A stretch of 64,000 nt of DNA from Cyanobium sp. E1_MAG_00006 (GCA_027488975.1 JAIYAQ010000029.1:1-64000), one strand, 5' to 3'; shown: positions 23,933 to 33,005, numbered from the stretch's first letter. The notes: generated from the letters alone by a model not told the origin. A program made the numbers and translations.

Positions 23933-24754
23933 ATGGCTCTGGGGCTCACACTGCTGGCGGGGCTCTCCACAGGGATCGGCAGCCTGATCGGCCTGGGGTC
24001 CCGTCCTTCCAGCCATCGTTTTCTCACCCTGGCGCTGGGCTTCTCCGCAGGGGCCATGGTGTACGTGTCGCTGGTGGAGATCCTGCCCAAGGCTCGGCTT
24101 GTGCTTGTGCCGCTCCTGGGTGCACGGCTTGGTTATGCCGCCGCCGTGCTCGGCTTCTTTGTTGGCATCTTCACCATGGCCCTGATCGATCGCTGGCTGC
24201 CGGTCCACGATGCATCCGGTGCCCTGCAGCAGCTCGCCCCCGGCAGCGTTGTTTCCCCGAATGGGCCATCACTTCTGAATAACAGCGATCCGGCGCAGCG
24301 CCGCCGGCTCCTGCGGATGGGCTTGTTCTCTGCCCTGGCCATCGGCATCCACAATTTCCCGGAGGGTCTGGCCACCTTCCTCGGGGCCCTGGCTAACCCT
24401 CAACTGGGTGTGAGCATCGCCGTGGCGATCGGTATCCACAACATCCCGGAAGGGTTGGCAGTCTCGGCCCCGGTCTACTTCGCCACTGGCAGCCGCCGGC
24501 TTGCCTTCTGGGTGTCGTTCCTTTCCGGGCTGGCCGAGCCGATTGGCGGCCTGGTGGGTTACGTGCTGTTCCGCTCCCTGCCCAACCCGATCGTCTTCGG
24601 CCTTGTGTTCGCCGGACTGGCCGGCGTGATGGTCTACGTGTCGCTGGATGAGCTGCTGCCGGCCGCACGCGACTACGGCGATCAGCACCTCACGATCCTG
24701 AGCTTGATGTTCGGGATGGGTGTGATGGCCATCAGCCTGGTGTTGCTGGCCTGA
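23933..24754 (+). CDS. ZIP family metal transporter (ZupT-like)
   Basis: Divalent metal importer or exporter with eight predicted helices. Seen: LTLAGL-type helix 1, LALGFSAGAMVYVSLVEIL, FSALAIGIHNFPEGLATFLG (helix 4 HNxPEG), AVAIGIHNIPEGLAVSAPVY (helix 5 HNIPEG) and YVSLDELLPAARDYG. The two HN-PEG motifs bind the metal. ATG 23933 gives 273 residues; an upstream TTG at 23900 would add 11. Zinc is the likeliest substrate, iron possible. It follows the Ca2+/Na+ antiporter by 65 nt and may be in its transcript. Confidence 0.9.
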   Translation: MALGLTLLAGLSTGIGSLIGLGSRPSSHRFLTLALGFSAGAMVYVSLVEILPKARLVLVPLLGARLGYAAAVLGFFVGIFTMALIDRWLPVHDASGALQQLAPGSVVSPNGPSLLNNSDPAQRRRLLRMGLFSALAIGIHNFPEGLATFLGALANPQLGVSIAVAIGIHNIPEGLAVSAPVYFATGSRRLAFWVSFLSGLAEPIGGLVGYVLFRSLPNPIVFGLVFAGLAGVMVYVSLDELLPAARDYGDQHLTILSLMFGMGVMAISLVLLA

Positions 24755-24763
24755 ACCCGTGCT

Positions 24764-25024
24764 TCAGGTGCGAGGTTCCGGGGCGGCTGGCGCTGTCAGC
24801 CGGTGGACGCTCAGGCCTGCTGCCAGGGCATCGTCCTGCAGATCCACGCTGGAGCCTGCGCTGATCCTCACCTGGCCCGAGCAGACCAGCTCCCAGGTGC
24901 TGGCTTCGAAGTGGGTCTGCAGCCACAGCATGCCGAACACGCTGCCGGCGCAGAGCTGGAAGCTGTCACCCCGGCGGATCAGGGTCAGATCAGCGGCCAT
25001 CGGCGCGTCATAAAAAAGCTCCAC
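24764..25024 (-). CDS. Conserved hypothetical small protein
   Basis: 86 residues from GTG 25024, or 78 from ATG 25000 (MAADLTLIRRGDSFQLCAGS). The core VFGMLWLQTHFEASTWELVC SGQV looks like a compact beta-sheet domain; no membrane helix or catalytic motif is seen. It is convergent with the ZIP gene (9 nt apart). Short and without known function, but composition and length look like a real picocyanobacterial gene. Confidence 0.6.
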   Translation of the reverse strand: MELFYDAPMAADLTLIRRGDSFQLCAGSVFGMLWLQTHFEASTWELVCSGQVRISAGSSVDLQDDALAAGLSVHRLTAPAAPEPRT

Positions 25025-25085
25025 CTATTGCAGGCGGAGCTGGAGACAGTTGTGGTAGCCGATGCGACCACTCGACCAGGTGTTC

Positions 25086-25301
25086 TCAGGCCTCGTTCAC
25101 GGCGCTGACGGCCTCGGCGGCACGGTGGTGATACACGTGGCCGCGGTAGTGGAGCTCGGTGCTGGTGTCGACATCGGCAGCCTCATGGCGCAGGGGAGCG
25201 CTGTAGTGCTGGCCGCGATAGGCATGGTCCACCGCTTGGGCGGCGGGTTGCTCATGGCGGCTGCTGTCGTAGCTGACGCCGCGGTACTGGAGTTGGGACA
25301 T
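25086..25301 (-). CDS. DUF4278 family protein
   Basis: 71 residues starting MSQLQYRGVSYDSS. The protein is built from three copies of a YRG-x-x-Y element: LQYRGVSYD, HAYRGQHYS and LHYRGHVYHH. This repeated short tyrosine-rich motif defines DUF4278, common in cyanobacteria and of unknown function. No signal or membrane segment. It is transcribed away from amt1, sharing the 25302-25698 upstream region that contains an NtcA box, so nitrogen control of both genes is possible. Confidence 0.78.
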   Translation of the reverse strand: MSQLQYRGVSYDSSRHEQPAAQAVDHAYRGQHYSAPLRHEAADVDTSTELHYRGHVYHHRAAEAVSAVNEA

Positions 25302-25698
25302 GGGATTCGGGCCTCGAAGGTTGGTTTGACGCTCTGCCGGGGCAGACGGGTCCGCTTCGTGGGAAGGAGCGTTGCTTCGCCTTGCGGAGGGGCTACTTCC
25401 AATGAGCCAGGGCCCGGGGGCGGCTCACCCAACGTTTTGTCCTTCGAGATCAGTTTGCGTGTCCGCGCTGTTCGTGGTGAACAAAAAGCCGGCATCCTCA
25501 TGATTCGTTGCGATCACTCTGTGTGCTCACGTGGACGTCGATTGCCCGAGAGCCCAGTACTGGTGTGCATAGCACGGTTGCGAAACTTTTTGGTTTCGTA
25601 ACGCCTGTTACCGCGATGCCCTGGCCTCTGGCGAAAAATACGGCCCACGGTGGCCTGAGGTCGCCTCCCCTATTCGCTCTGTCTATTTCGGCTACCCC
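25302..25698. promoter_or_regulatory. Divergent DUF4278/amt1 regulatory region
   Basis: 397 nt with no supported gene. It holds the amt1 promoter with a perfect NtcA site at 25598-25611 and an A-rich stretch (GCGAAAAATAC, 25631-25641) about 22 nt downstream of the box, where the -10 element of a class II NtcA promoter should lie. The rest shows nothing I can name. Confidence 0.65.
25598..25611 (+). promoter_or_regulatory. NtcA binding site upstream of amt1
   Basis: GTAACGCCTGTTAC matches the NtcA consensus GTA-N8-TAC exactly and is also symmetrical over GTAAC/GTTAC. It sits 87 nt before the amt1 ATG with an A-rich -10 candidate at normal class II spacing. NtcA activates ammonium transport genes under nitrogen limitation. 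Confidence 0.8.
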
Positions 25699-27147
25699 AT
25701 GACCGTTGCCACCCCTGACGCCAGGCGGCCTCAGGTGCGCAGCCTCCAGCAGGCCAGCCTGCTCGACGCTCCGTCGCTCCTGCTGCGTAAGTTCCGAGGC
25801 CTTTCCTCCAACCGTTCCCTCACCTGGCTGGCCTGTGTGCCGATCGCCCTCGCGGGTCTCGGTCTGTTCAACCTGGCGGCCCATGCCGCAGAGCTGCCTG
25901 AGCTCACGCCGGCCTTTCTGGCCAACAACACGTTCCTGCTGATCTGCGCCGTTCTGGTGATCTTCATGAACGCCGGCTTCGCCATGGTGGAAGCCGGGAT
26001 GTGTCGCCAGAAGAACGCCGTCAACATCCTGGCCAAGAACCTGATCGTGTTTGCCCTGGCGGCAACCGCCTACTGGTTCATCGGCTACAAGATCATGTAC
26101 AACGCCGATTGGGTGATCCCCGGTTGGTTCAAGTTCGGCGGCCTGTTCTTTGACCCCACCGTCACCCCCGAGATGGTGACCGAAGGCAAACTGGTTCCCA
26201 GCGTTGACTTCCTCTTCCAGCTGGCCTTCGCCGGCACCGCTGCCACGATCGTGTCCGGTCTGGTGGCTGAGCGCATCAAGTTCGGCGAGTTCATCATCTT
26301 CTCGCTGGTGCTCGTGGGGATCGTCTATCCCATCTCCGGCTCCTGGCAGTGGAACGTGGGTGAAGGCTGGCTGAACAAGCTGGGCTTCATCGACTTCGCC
26401 GGCTGCACCGTGGTGCACTCCGTTGGAGCCTGGGCTGGCCTGGTGGGCGCCCTGCTGCTCGGCCCCCGCATCGGCAAGTTCGTGGATGGCAAGCCCCAGG
26501 CCATCCCTGGCCACAACATGGCCATCGCAACCCTGGGTTGCCTGATCCTCTGGATCGGCTGGTACGGCTTCAACCCGGGCTCCTGGCTCTCCATGGCCCC
26601 TGAGGTGCCCTACATCGCTGTGACCACCACCCTCGGCGCAGCCGGCGGTGGCATCGCTGCCACCCTCGTGAGCCAGTTCACCGGTGGCAAGCCCGATCTC
26701 ACCATGACCATCAACGGCATCCTCGCCGGCCTGGTGGGCATCACGGCTGGCTGCGACGCCTTCTCCATGCCTGCGGCCTGGGTGGTTGGCTTCATCGCCG
26801 GCGTGCTGGTGGTGTTCTCCGTCGCCTTCATCGACAAATTGAAGATCGATGATCCGGTGGGCGCCTTCTCCGTCCATGGCACCTGCGGCATCTGGGGCAC
26901 CCTGGCTGTTGGCCTGTTCAACACCGACAAGGGCCTGCTCACCGGCCACGGCTTCACCCAGCTGGGCTACCAGATCGTCGGTGTTGTGGCGGTCGGCCTG
27001 TTCGCCATCGTGACCTCCTGGATCGCCTGGTCGGTCATCGGTGCCATCTTCGGTGGCATCCGCGTTACCGAAGCGGAAGAAACCGAAGGTCTCGACATCG
27101 GCGAGCACGGCATGGAGGCCTACCCCGACTTCGCCTCCGCCAAGTAA
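25699..27147 (+). CDS. amt1: Ammonium transporter Amt1
   Basis: 482-residue Amt/Mep/Rh channel with an N-terminal signal-like helix ([24 protein letters not shown]) and 11 membrane helices. Seen: [37 protein letters not shown], first pore His in [21 protein letters not shown], second pore His in [16 protein letters not shown], and the cytosolic end [18 protein letters not shown] typical of cyanobacterial Amt1. It has its own NtcA box and a strong terminator 26 nt after the stop, so it is monocistronic. Confidence 0.96.
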   Translation: MTVATPDARRPQVRSLQQASLLDAPSLLLRKFRGLSSNRSLTWLACVPIALAGLGLFNLAAHAAELPELTPAFLANNTFLLICAVLVIFMNAGFAMVEAGMCRQKNAVNILAKNLIVFALAATAYWFIGYKIMYNADWVIPGWFKFGGLFFDPTVTPEMVTEGKLVPSVDFLFQLAFAGTAATIVSGLVAERIKFGEFIIFSLVLVGIVYPISGSWQWNVGEGWLNKLGFIDFAGCTVVHSVGAWAGLVGALLLGPRIGKFVDGKPQAIPGHNMAIATLGCLILWIGWYGFNPGSWLSMAPEVPYIAVTTTLGAAGGGIAATLVSQFTGGKPDLTMTINGILAGLVGITAGCDAFSMPAAWVVGFIAGVLVVFSVAFIDKLKIDDPVGAFSVHGTCGIWGTLAVGLFNTDKGLLTGHGFTQLGYQIVGVVAVGLFAIVTSWIAWSVIGAIFGGIRVTEAEETEGLDIGEHGMEAYPDFASAK

Positions 27148-27172
27148 GCCCTCGCTTGCTGGATTTCTCCTC

Positions 27173-27200
27173 AGCGCCTGGGACCCCCAGGCGCTTTTTT
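27173..27200 (+). terminator. Rho-independent terminator of amt1
   Basis: AGCGCCTGGG and CCCAGGCGCT form a perfect 10-bp stem around ACC, followed by five T (27196-27200). It begins 25 nt after the amt1 stop. Confidence 0.9.
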
Positions 27201-27304
27201 GTGCCCGATCTCCAGCGATCCGCTGAAGCAGATCGCGCAATGGTTCGTTCTGGACAGTGCGGGCGCCCTTGGCTCTTCATGGTGGTGACGTCGAGAAGAC
27301 GGTC

Positions 27305-27625
27305 ATGGCCTGCCCCAACTGCGGTGAGCACCTGCTTCACAAGCGCGATGGAGCCTTGCTGTGCTGTCGCTGCGGCCATGTGCGCAACGACCTGGCCTCC
27401 GTGCCGCTGCTGTCGCTGCTGCAACGCCATGGCATCGTTCTCGCCGTGCTGCTCCTCGCTGCGCCCCTGGCCCTGGGAACGGCCGCCATGGAACGGATGC
27501 GCACGCAGGTGACGGAGTCACCCGCGCAAGCGGAGACGATGGAGCGATCCCGGCAGATCGAGCAATCTCAGCTCGCTCTTCCTTCGACGGTGCAGGTTTC
27601 CCAGGCCAGGCCGGCTGAACCCTGA
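27305..27625 (+). CDS. Zinc-ribbon plus single-helix membrane protein, copy 1
   Basis: 106 residues from ATG 27305. N-terminal zinc ribbon MACPNCGEHLLHKRDGALLC CRCG (CxxC-n-CxxC), a linker NDLASVPLLSLLQRHGI, one transmembrane helix VLAVLLLAAPLALGTAAM, then a Glu/Gln-rich tail of about 50 residues. The following gene has the same architecture and a similar LLxLLxRHGI junction, so the two are probably tandem duplicates. Function unknown; a membrane-tethered zinc ribbon could bind nucleic acid or a partner protein. Confidence 0.65.
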   Translation: MACPNCGEHLLHKRDGALLCCRCGHVRNDLASVPLLSLLQRHGIVLAVLLLAAPLALGTAAMERMRTQVTESPAQAETMERSRQIEQSQLALPSTVQVSQARPAEP

Positions 27626-27655
27626 ACCATCACCTCCCCCTGCAGCACGTCAGCG

Positions 27656-28021
27656 GTGCCGCCGGCTGGCAGCCTGGGATGGTTGGCTGACGCGAGCTTC
27701 TTGGCCTGTCCTTCCTGCGGCGCTCGGCTGGTGGCCAAGACCAGTGATCGTCCGCCCCGGCTGATCTGTGTGAGCTGTGGCCGCCTGCAGCCGCAGACCA
27801 CCCATCAGCCGCTGTTGGGCCTGCTGGATCGCCACGGGATCGGGCTGCTGGCGCTGTTAATGCTGATCAGCATGCCTCTGGTGCTCACGAGCCTGTCCCC
27901 CTGGCTCGAACAATCGCAATACCGAGGCAGGGATCACGTGCGTCGAACCCAGCGGCAGGGCTCCCTGGAACCCTCCCGCTGGGATTTCCGTACGGGGATT
28001 GTGAGGCGAGGCCAGCGCTGA
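27656..28021 (+). CDS. Zinc-ribbon plus single-helix membrane protein, copy 2
   Basis: 121 residues from GTG 27656. Zinc ribbon FLACPSCGARLVAKTS and LICVSCGRLQPQ (CxxC-n-CxxC), then HQPLLGLLDRHGIGLLALLM LISMPLVLT as the membrane helix and a basic tail (VRRTQRQGS, IVRRGQR). It starts 30 nt after copy 1 and shares the ribbon-linker-helix plan with LLGLLDRHGI against LLSLLQRHGI. The tails differ: copy 1 is acidic/Gln-rich, copy 2 basic. Confidence 0.65.
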   Translation: MPPAGSLGWLADASFLACPSCGARLVAKTSDRPPRLICVSCGRLQPQTTHQPLLGLLDRHGIGLLALLMLISMPLVLTSLSPWLEQSQYRGRDHVRRTQRQGSLEPSRWDFRTGIVRRGQR

Positions 28022-28032
28022 GGGCAATGCCC

Positions 28033-30798
28033 TCAGGCATCAGCACTGGCTCCTCGGCGCCACAGCCGCCAGACCTTCTCCAGTTCGAGGTACAGGAACA
28101 GAAGCAGGCTGAAGCCCACGCAGATCAGCAGCTCGTGGCCGCTGAGGGGTTGTGTGCCGAAGAAGCCAGCCAGAGGCGGCACGTAGAGCAGCAGCAGCTG
28201 CAGGCCGGAGGTGAGCAGCACCGCCCAGATCAGCCAGGGGTTGGAGAAGGGTGCCACCTGGACCAGCGGCAGGTCGCTGCGGGCTGAGAGGGCATGGCCC
28301 ATCTGTGCCAGGCAGAGGGTGGTGAACACCATTGTTTTCCAGTGATCACCGCTGTGCTCGGAGGCGTAGAGCATCAGGGCGATCACGATCAGCGCGAACA
28401 CCACCCCGATCCGCAGGATGTAGCGGCCGATGCCACGGGCGAAGATCGATTCACCGGGTTCCGCCGGCGCCCGGTCCATCAGCCCCGCCTCGCCGGGTTC
28501 CAGGGCCAGGGCCAGGGCGGGCACGCCGTCGGTCACCAGGTTCATCCAGAGAATCTGCAGGGGCGTCAACGGCACGCCCACCAGACCCAGCAGCGGCGCG
28601 GAGGCAATGGTGATCAGCTCACCGACGTTGCTGCCGAGGATGTACTTCACGAAGCGGCGGATGTTGGCGTACACCAGCCGCCCCTCTTCCACGGCGCTGA
28701 CGATTGTGGCGAAGTTGTCGTCGAGGAGCACCATGTCGGCCGCTTCCTTGCTCACCTCCGTGCCGGTGATGCCCATGGCCACGCCGATGTGGGCCTGCTT
28801 GAGCGCCGGGGCGTCGTTGACGCCGTCGCCGGTCATCGCCACCACCTGGCCGTTGGCCTGCAGTGCCTTCACGATCCTGAGCTTCTGCTCGGGCGCCACG
28901 CGGGCGTAGACGCTGCAGCGAGCCACCGCCTCACGCAGGGCCGGCTCCTCCATCGCCTCCAGCTCGCGGCCGAGGATCACCTCCCCGTCGCTGCTGGTCA
29001 GGCCGATGGCGCTGCCGATGGCACGGGCCGTGAGCGGGTGATCGCCGGTGATCATCACCGGCCGGATGCCGGCCTTGCGGCAGGTGGCCACGGCGGTGGC
29101 CACCTCCGGCCGCGCGGGATCGAGCTGAGCCATCAGGCCCAGCAGCACCTGGCCCTGAAGCTCCTGATCCGGGCTGGCGTGGTGAGGGGCGCAGGCGAAG
29201 GCCAGCACCCGCAGGCCGGAGCCGGCCAGCTGGCGGGCCTGCTCCAGCCACCACTGGCGCTGGGGCTCGCTGAGGGCCACCACACCTGCCCCATCAATCC
29301 AGCGGGCGCACTGGCCGATGATCACCTCCGGGGCGCCTTTGCTGATCAGCAGACGGTTGGAGCCTCGGGCGCTCTCGCCCAATGGAGCCTGGAGCGTGCC
29401 GTTGGGGTCGTCCACCCAGACGGCCATCAGCTGACGCTCGGAGCTGAAGGGAATCTCTGCAGCCCGCTGGAAGTGGCTGCGCAGCTCGAAATCGTCGATC
29501 CCGGCCTTGGCCGCCACCACCGAGAGGGCACCTTCGGTCGGATCCCCCAGCACGTCCCAGGTGCCATCGTCCTTCTGCTTGTGCTCGGCATCGCTGCAGA
29601 GCACCCCGGCCTGCAGCAGCAGCTCGCGGGCGCCGGCCACGCAGCCGGCCGTGGCTCCTTCCGGAGGGGTGAGGAGGCTGGGGGTCAGGTCGCCGGTGGG
29701 CTCATAGCCCTGGCCGCCAACGGCAATCGCCGCGGTGCCCAGGCGCAGCTCCTGCACCACCTGACGGTTCTGGGTGAGGGTGCCGGTCTTGTCGGAGCAG
29801 ATCACCGTCACCGAGCCGAGGCCCTCCACCGCCGGTAGGCGGCGGATCAGGGCGGCGCGGCGCACCATGCGTTGGGTGCCGATCGCCAGGGTCACGGTGA
29901 TCACGGCCGGCAGGCCCTCGGGCACGATCGCCACCGCCATCGACAGCGACACCTCCAGCAGGTTCAGCGGGTCCTGGCCCAGCAGCAGGCCGAGGCCTAC
30001 CACCACCGCCACCAGTGCCAGGGCACTGCCCACCAGCACCTTGGCCAGGCCATCCAGCCGCTCCTGCAGCGGGGTGCTCTCGCCGCCGGCCGTGTTGATC
30101 AGTTCAGCGATCTGGCCCAGTTCGGTGGCCATGCCGGTGGCGCTCACCAGGGCCACACCGCGACCCCGCACCACCTCGGTGCCCTGGAACAGGCAGTTCT
30201 GGCGCTCCAGCACCGGGGTGTTCACCTCGAGCAGCAGGCCGGGCTGCTTGAACACCGCTTCGGCTTCACCGGTGAGGGCCGCTTCACGCACCCCCAGGTC
30301 GGCCGCCTCCAGCAGGCGGGCATCGGCCGGAATCTTGTCGCCGGCCTCAAGGCGGATCAGGTCGCCGGGAACCAGAAGTTCGCTGGACAGGCGCTGCCAG
30401 TCGCCATCCCGGCGCACCACCACGAGCGGCTGGGCCATATCGCGCAGGGCCAGCAGGGCCTGCTGCGCCTTGCTCTCCTGCAGGTAGCCGAGCAGACCGT
30501 TGAGCACCACGATCACAAGGATCGCCAGGGCGTCCTTGGGGAACTCCTGTTGATGCAGCGAAACGGCGCCAGACACGGCGGCCACCGCCAGCAGCATGAT
30601 CAGCATCACGTTGCTGAACTGATCCCAGAGGATCTCCAAGGTGCTGCGGCCCGCCGAGAGCTGCAGCTTGTTGGCCCCGGTGTCCGCCAGGCGCCGGGCC
30701 GCGTCGGCGGTGCTCAGGCCGTCAGGGCTGGCCTTCAACTCCTGCAGGCAGGCTTCGGGGCTGAGGGCATGCCAGGGGGCGGACGGTGCTCGGGACAA
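28033..30798 (-). CDS. Cation-transporting P2A-type ATPase (PacL-like)
   Basis: 921-residue P-type ATPase. N-terminal cation ATPase domain, A-domain TGE at about 176-178, PEGLP in helix M4 (293-297, the SERCA-type signature), phosphorylation motif DKTGT (336-340), KGAPE nucleotide site, TGDHPLTA and [20 protein letters not shown], then the C-terminal six-helix region with [16 protein letters not shown]. The ion is most likely Ca2+, though Na+ or Mn2+ pumps look similar. The start is a TTG (30798) and no better in-frame start is visible. It is convergent with the zinc-ribbon pair and divergent from amt2. Confidence 0.9.
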   Translation of the reverse strand: MSRAPSAPWHALSPEACLQELKASPDGLSTADAARRLADTGANKLQLSAGRSTLEILWDQFSNVMLIMLLAVAAVSGAVSLHQQEFPKDALAILVIVVLNGLLGYLQESKAQQALLALRDMAQPLVVVRRDGDWQRLSSELLVPGDLIRLEAGDKIPADARLLEAADLGVREAALTGEAEAVFKQPGLLLEVNTPVLERQNCLFQGTEVVRGRGVALVSATGMATELGQIAELINTAGGESTPLQERLDGLAKVLVGSALALVAVVVGLGLLLGQDPLNLLEVSLSMAVAIVPEGLPAVITVTLAIGTQRMVRRAALIRRLPAVEGLGSVTVICSDKTGTLTQNRQVVQELRLGTAAIAVGGQGYEPTGDLTPSLLTPPEGATAGCVAGARELLLQAGVLCSDAEHKQKDDGTWDVLGDPTEGALSVVAAKAGIDDFELRSHFQRAAEIPFSSERQLMAVWVDDPNGTLQAPLGESARGSNRLLISKGAPEVIIGQCARWIDGAGVVALSEPQRQWWLEQARQLAGSGLRVLAFACAPHHASPDQELQGQVLLGLMAQLDPARPEVATAVATCRKAGIRPVMITGDHPLTARAIGSAIGLTSSDGEVILGRELEAMEEPALREAVARCSVYARVAPEQKLRIVKALQANGQVVAMTGDGVNDAPALKQAHIGVAMGITGTEVSKEAADMVLLDDNFATIVSAVEEGRLVYANIRRFVKYILGSNVGELITIASAPLLGLVGVPLTPLQILWMNLVTDGVPALALALEPGEAGLMDRAPAEPGESIFARGIGRYILRIGVVFALIVIALMLYASEHSGDHWKTMVFTTLCLAQMGHALSARSDLPLVQVAPFSNPWLIWAVLLTSGLQLLLLYVPPLAGFFGTQPLSGHELLICVGFSLLLFLYLELEKVWRLWRRGASADA

Positions 30799-30886
30799 GA
30801 TCCAGATGTGGATTCACATCCCGAGATTCAAGCGGATCACTGAGGGGGTTTGGATGCAAGCCACGGATTCCGCTCTGGCCTGAACG

Positions 30887-30900
30887 GTATCGATTGCGAC
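30887..30900 (+). promoter_or_regulatory. Relaxed NtcA-like site upstream of amt2 (distal)
   Basis: GTATCGATTGCGAC fits GT-N10-AC and keeps GTA but has GAC instead of TAC. It lies 137 nt before the amt2 ATG. Without a clear -10 element at the right distance it is only a candidate. Confidence 0.3.
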
Positions 30901-30959
30901 CAATGCCCTGTCCGCTGGGCCAATCAGGTCAGCGCCATTGTGTTTGGGTCGGCAAAACG

Positions 30960-30973
30960 GTTACAGCAGCTAC
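30960..30973 (+). promoter_or_regulatory. Relaxed NtcA-like site upstream of amt2 (proximal)
   Basis: GTTACAGCAGCTAC fits GT-N10-AC and keeps TAC but has GTT instead of GTA. It lies 64 nt before the amt2 ATG. Confidence 0.35.
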
Positions 30974-31036
30974 AAGACGTTGTCCGCTCTCTGTCGGACT
31001 GTGGCCTGGCGAACGTTGGAGAGGTTTTCCCCCTTC

Positions 31037-32488
31037 ATGGCCCATGTCCCCTTGGCGGGCGGTGGTCCCACCCCGCTGGCTGTTTTTGATCGCTTCCGCA
31101 CCAAGGCACTCGCCAAAGTTCAGGAGCCTGAACTGAAGCGTTATGCCGTGATGCTGCTGGCCTTTGGTGCCGGTTTGCTGCCCCTGATGGCCGGCTCGGC
31201 CAAGGCTGCACTCACCAAGATGCCCACCGATGGCGCTGACACCCTGCTGATGCTCATGGGTTCAGCCCTGGTGCTGCTGATGACCCCCGGCCTCGCGTTC
31301 TTCTACGGCGGCTTCACCCGCGCCAAGAACGTGCTGAACACGATGATGATGAGCTTCTTCCTGATGGGGCTCATCGGTGTCGTCTGGGTGGTGATCGGCT
31401 ACTCCCTCTCCTTCGACACCGGCTTCGGCAGCCCCTTCATCGGTGGCCTCGGCCAGATGTGGCTCAATGGCGTCGGCGGTGAGCTCGGTGATGCCCCCCT
31501 CGCCGATGGTTTCGCCATCTCCGCTTCTTCGTTTGCCCTGTTCCAGGGCATGTTCGCGATCATCACGCCGGCTCTGATCTCCGGCGCCCTGGTGGAGCGC
31601 ATCAACTTCAAGGCCTGGTTCTGGTTCGCCCTGCTCTGGAGCCTGTTCGTCTACTGCCCCATGTGCAAGATGGTCTGGGGTGGCGGCTATCTCGGTCCGT
31701 TCGGTGAGATCGGCGCGATCGACTTCGCCGGCGGCACCGTGGTTCACATCGCCGCTGGCGTGGCCGCTCTGGTGGCCACCGCGATCGTCGGCCCACGCAG
31801 CGGCTTCCCCGAGAGCAAGCGCCCTCCCCACAACGTGCCCTTCATCCTTCTGGGTGCTGGTCTGCTGTGGTTCGGCTGGTTCGGCTTCAACGGCGCCAGC
31901 TACTTCGCCGCCAAGGGTGCCGGTTTCTCCTTCATGACCACGAGTCTGTCCGCCTCGACGGCGCTGCTCACCTGGTGCCTGATCGAGTGGTTCCGTGACG
32001 GCAAACCCACGGCTGTGGGTGCTGCCACCGGCGCCGTGGCCGGCCTGGTGGGCATCACGCCGGCTGCTGGCTTCGTCTACATGCCCCAGGCGATAGTGAT
32101 CGGTGCCGCCACCGCGGCTGCCTGCTACATCGCGGTGCAGGTGAAGTCGGCCATCAAGTTCGACGATTCCCTGGATGCCTACGCCGTTCATGGCGTTGGT
32201 GGCACCGTCGGTGCTCTGCTCACGGGTGCCCTGGCGGCACCGGCCCTGGTTCCTGCCGACTACTTCCCCAAGTCAGCCGAGATCCTGGCCAGCGGTGGCA
32301 ATGCTGCCCTGTTCGTGGCTCACATCAAGGCCGTGCTGATCTCCTATGGCTTCGTGGGCATCGGTACCGCGATCATCCTCTGGATCGTCGGCGCCGTTGT
32401 TGGCCTGCGGGTCAGCCCCGAAGATGAGGAGCGCGGCCTCGACTTCGTCGCCCACGGCGAAGAGGCCTACGACCCCATGACCTACTGA
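31037..32488 (+). CDS. Ammonium transporter, second paralogue
   Basis: 483-residue Amt protein from ATG 31037; upstream in-frame codons from 30938 do not look coding. A signal-like helix (YAVMLLAFGAGLLPLMAGSA) is followed by 11 helices: FFYGGFTRAKNVLNTMMMSF, WFALLWSLFVYCPMCKMVWG, first pore His in GGTVVHIAAGVAALV, WFGFNGASYFAAKGAG, second pore His in YAVHGVGGTVGALLTG. It resembles bacterial AmtB more than Amt1 does, and unlike Amt1 it is followed at once (13 nt) by a PII gene, the classic amtB-glnK pairing. Confidence 0.93.
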   Translation: MAHVPLAGGGPTPLAVFDRFRTKALAKVQEPELKRYAVMLLAFGAGLLPLMAGSAKAALTKMPTDGADTLLMLMGSALVLLMTPGLAFFYGGFTRAKNVLNTMMMSFFLMGLIGVVWVVIGYSLSFDTGFGSPFIGGLGQMWLNGVGGELGDAPLADGFAISASSFALFQGMFAIITPALISGALVERINFKAWFWFALLWSLFVYCPMCKMVWGGGYLGPFGEIGAIDFAGGTVVHIAAGVAALVATAIVGPRSGFPESKRPPHNVPFILLGAGLLWFGWFGFNGASYFAAKGAGFSFMTTSLSASTALLTWCLIEWFRDGKPTAVGAATGAVAGLVGITPAAGFVYMPQAIVIGAATAAACYIAVQVKSAIKFDDSLDAYAVHGVGGTVGALLTGALAAPALVPADYFPKSAEILASGGNAALFVAHIKAVLISYGFVGIGTAIILWIVGAVVGLRVSPEDEERGLDFVAHGEEAYDPMTY

Positions 32489-32501
32489 GGCCCGCATCAC
32501 C

Positions 32502-32840
32502 ATGAAACAGATCACAGCTGTGGTGCGTCCCTCCAAGGTGGACGCGGTCAAGAACGCCCTCGTTGCCATTGAGGTGGTCGGCATGACCATCAACGATGTG
32601 CGCGGCTTCGGTCGCCAGAAGGGTCAGGTGGAGCGCTATCGCGGCAACGAGTTCACGGTGGACTTCCTCCCCAAGATCCGCATCACCACCGTCGTCGCCG
32701 ACGACAAGGTGGAGGCCGCGATCTCGGCCATCAGCGAGGCCGCCCGCACGGGCGAAATCGGCGACGGCAAGATCTTCGTCACCTCCGTGGAACAGGTGGT
32801 GCGCATCCGCACCGGCGAACGCGGCGACGCTGCTCTCTGA
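32502..32840 (+). CDS. PII signalling protein (GlnK/GlnB family) with altered T-loop
   Basis: 112-residue PII protein, expected to sense 2-oxoglutarate and ADP/ATP and to plug the adjacent Amt channel. Core signatures present: VVGMTINDVRGFGRQKGQ, ARTGEIGDGKIFVTSVEQVV RIRTGE. The T-loop reads ERYRGNEFTVDF: position 49 is Asn instead of the Ser phosphorylated in cyanobacterial GlnB, and position 51 is Phe instead of the Tyr uridylylated in proteobacteria. It therefore cannot be modified at either known site. The N-terminus (MKQITAVVRPSKVDAVKNAL) also differs from canonical GlnB. Probably an Amt-dedicated GlnK, with the main glnB elsewhere (inference). Confidence 0.93.
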   Translation: MKQITAVVRPSKVDAVKNALVAIEVVGMTINDVRGFGRQKGQVERYRGNEFTVDFLPKIRITTVVADDKVEAAISAISEAARTGEIGDGKIFVTSVEQVVRIRTGERGDAAL

Positions 32841-32850
32841 GCGGGTCACT

Positions 32851-32892
32851 CTGAGCACGTCTCGCTGAGCACGTCTCGCTGAGCACGTTTCT
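32851..32892 (+). repeat. Three 14-nt tandem repeats after the PII gene
   Basis: CTGAGCACGTCTCG occurs at 32851-32864 and 32865-32878 exactly, then with three changes-or-fewer at 32879-32892. It lies between the PII stop and the terminator, probably a slippage product in the 3' UTR. Confidence 0.85.
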
Positions 32893-32939
32893 CCCGGGCG
32901 TCCCCCACCTCCTTTAGGACTCACCCGTGTCCTGATTTC

Positions 32940-32968
32940 GCCCCCGGCAACGGTGCCGGGGGCTTTTT
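32940..32968 (+). terminator. Rho-independent terminator of the amt2-PII operon
   Basis: GCCCCCGGCA and TGCCGGGGGC form a perfect 10-bp stem around ACGG, followed by five T. It lies 99 nt after the PII stop codon. Confidence 0.92.
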
Positions 32969-33005
32969 CATGGATCCATCCGGCCCCGGCCGGATGGCGT
33001 CGCCA

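Noticed and set aside
25498-27240. 580-codon minus-strand frame opposite amt1
   Set aside because: Composition and position show an antisense shadow of Amt1; it would also cover the NtcA box and terminator.
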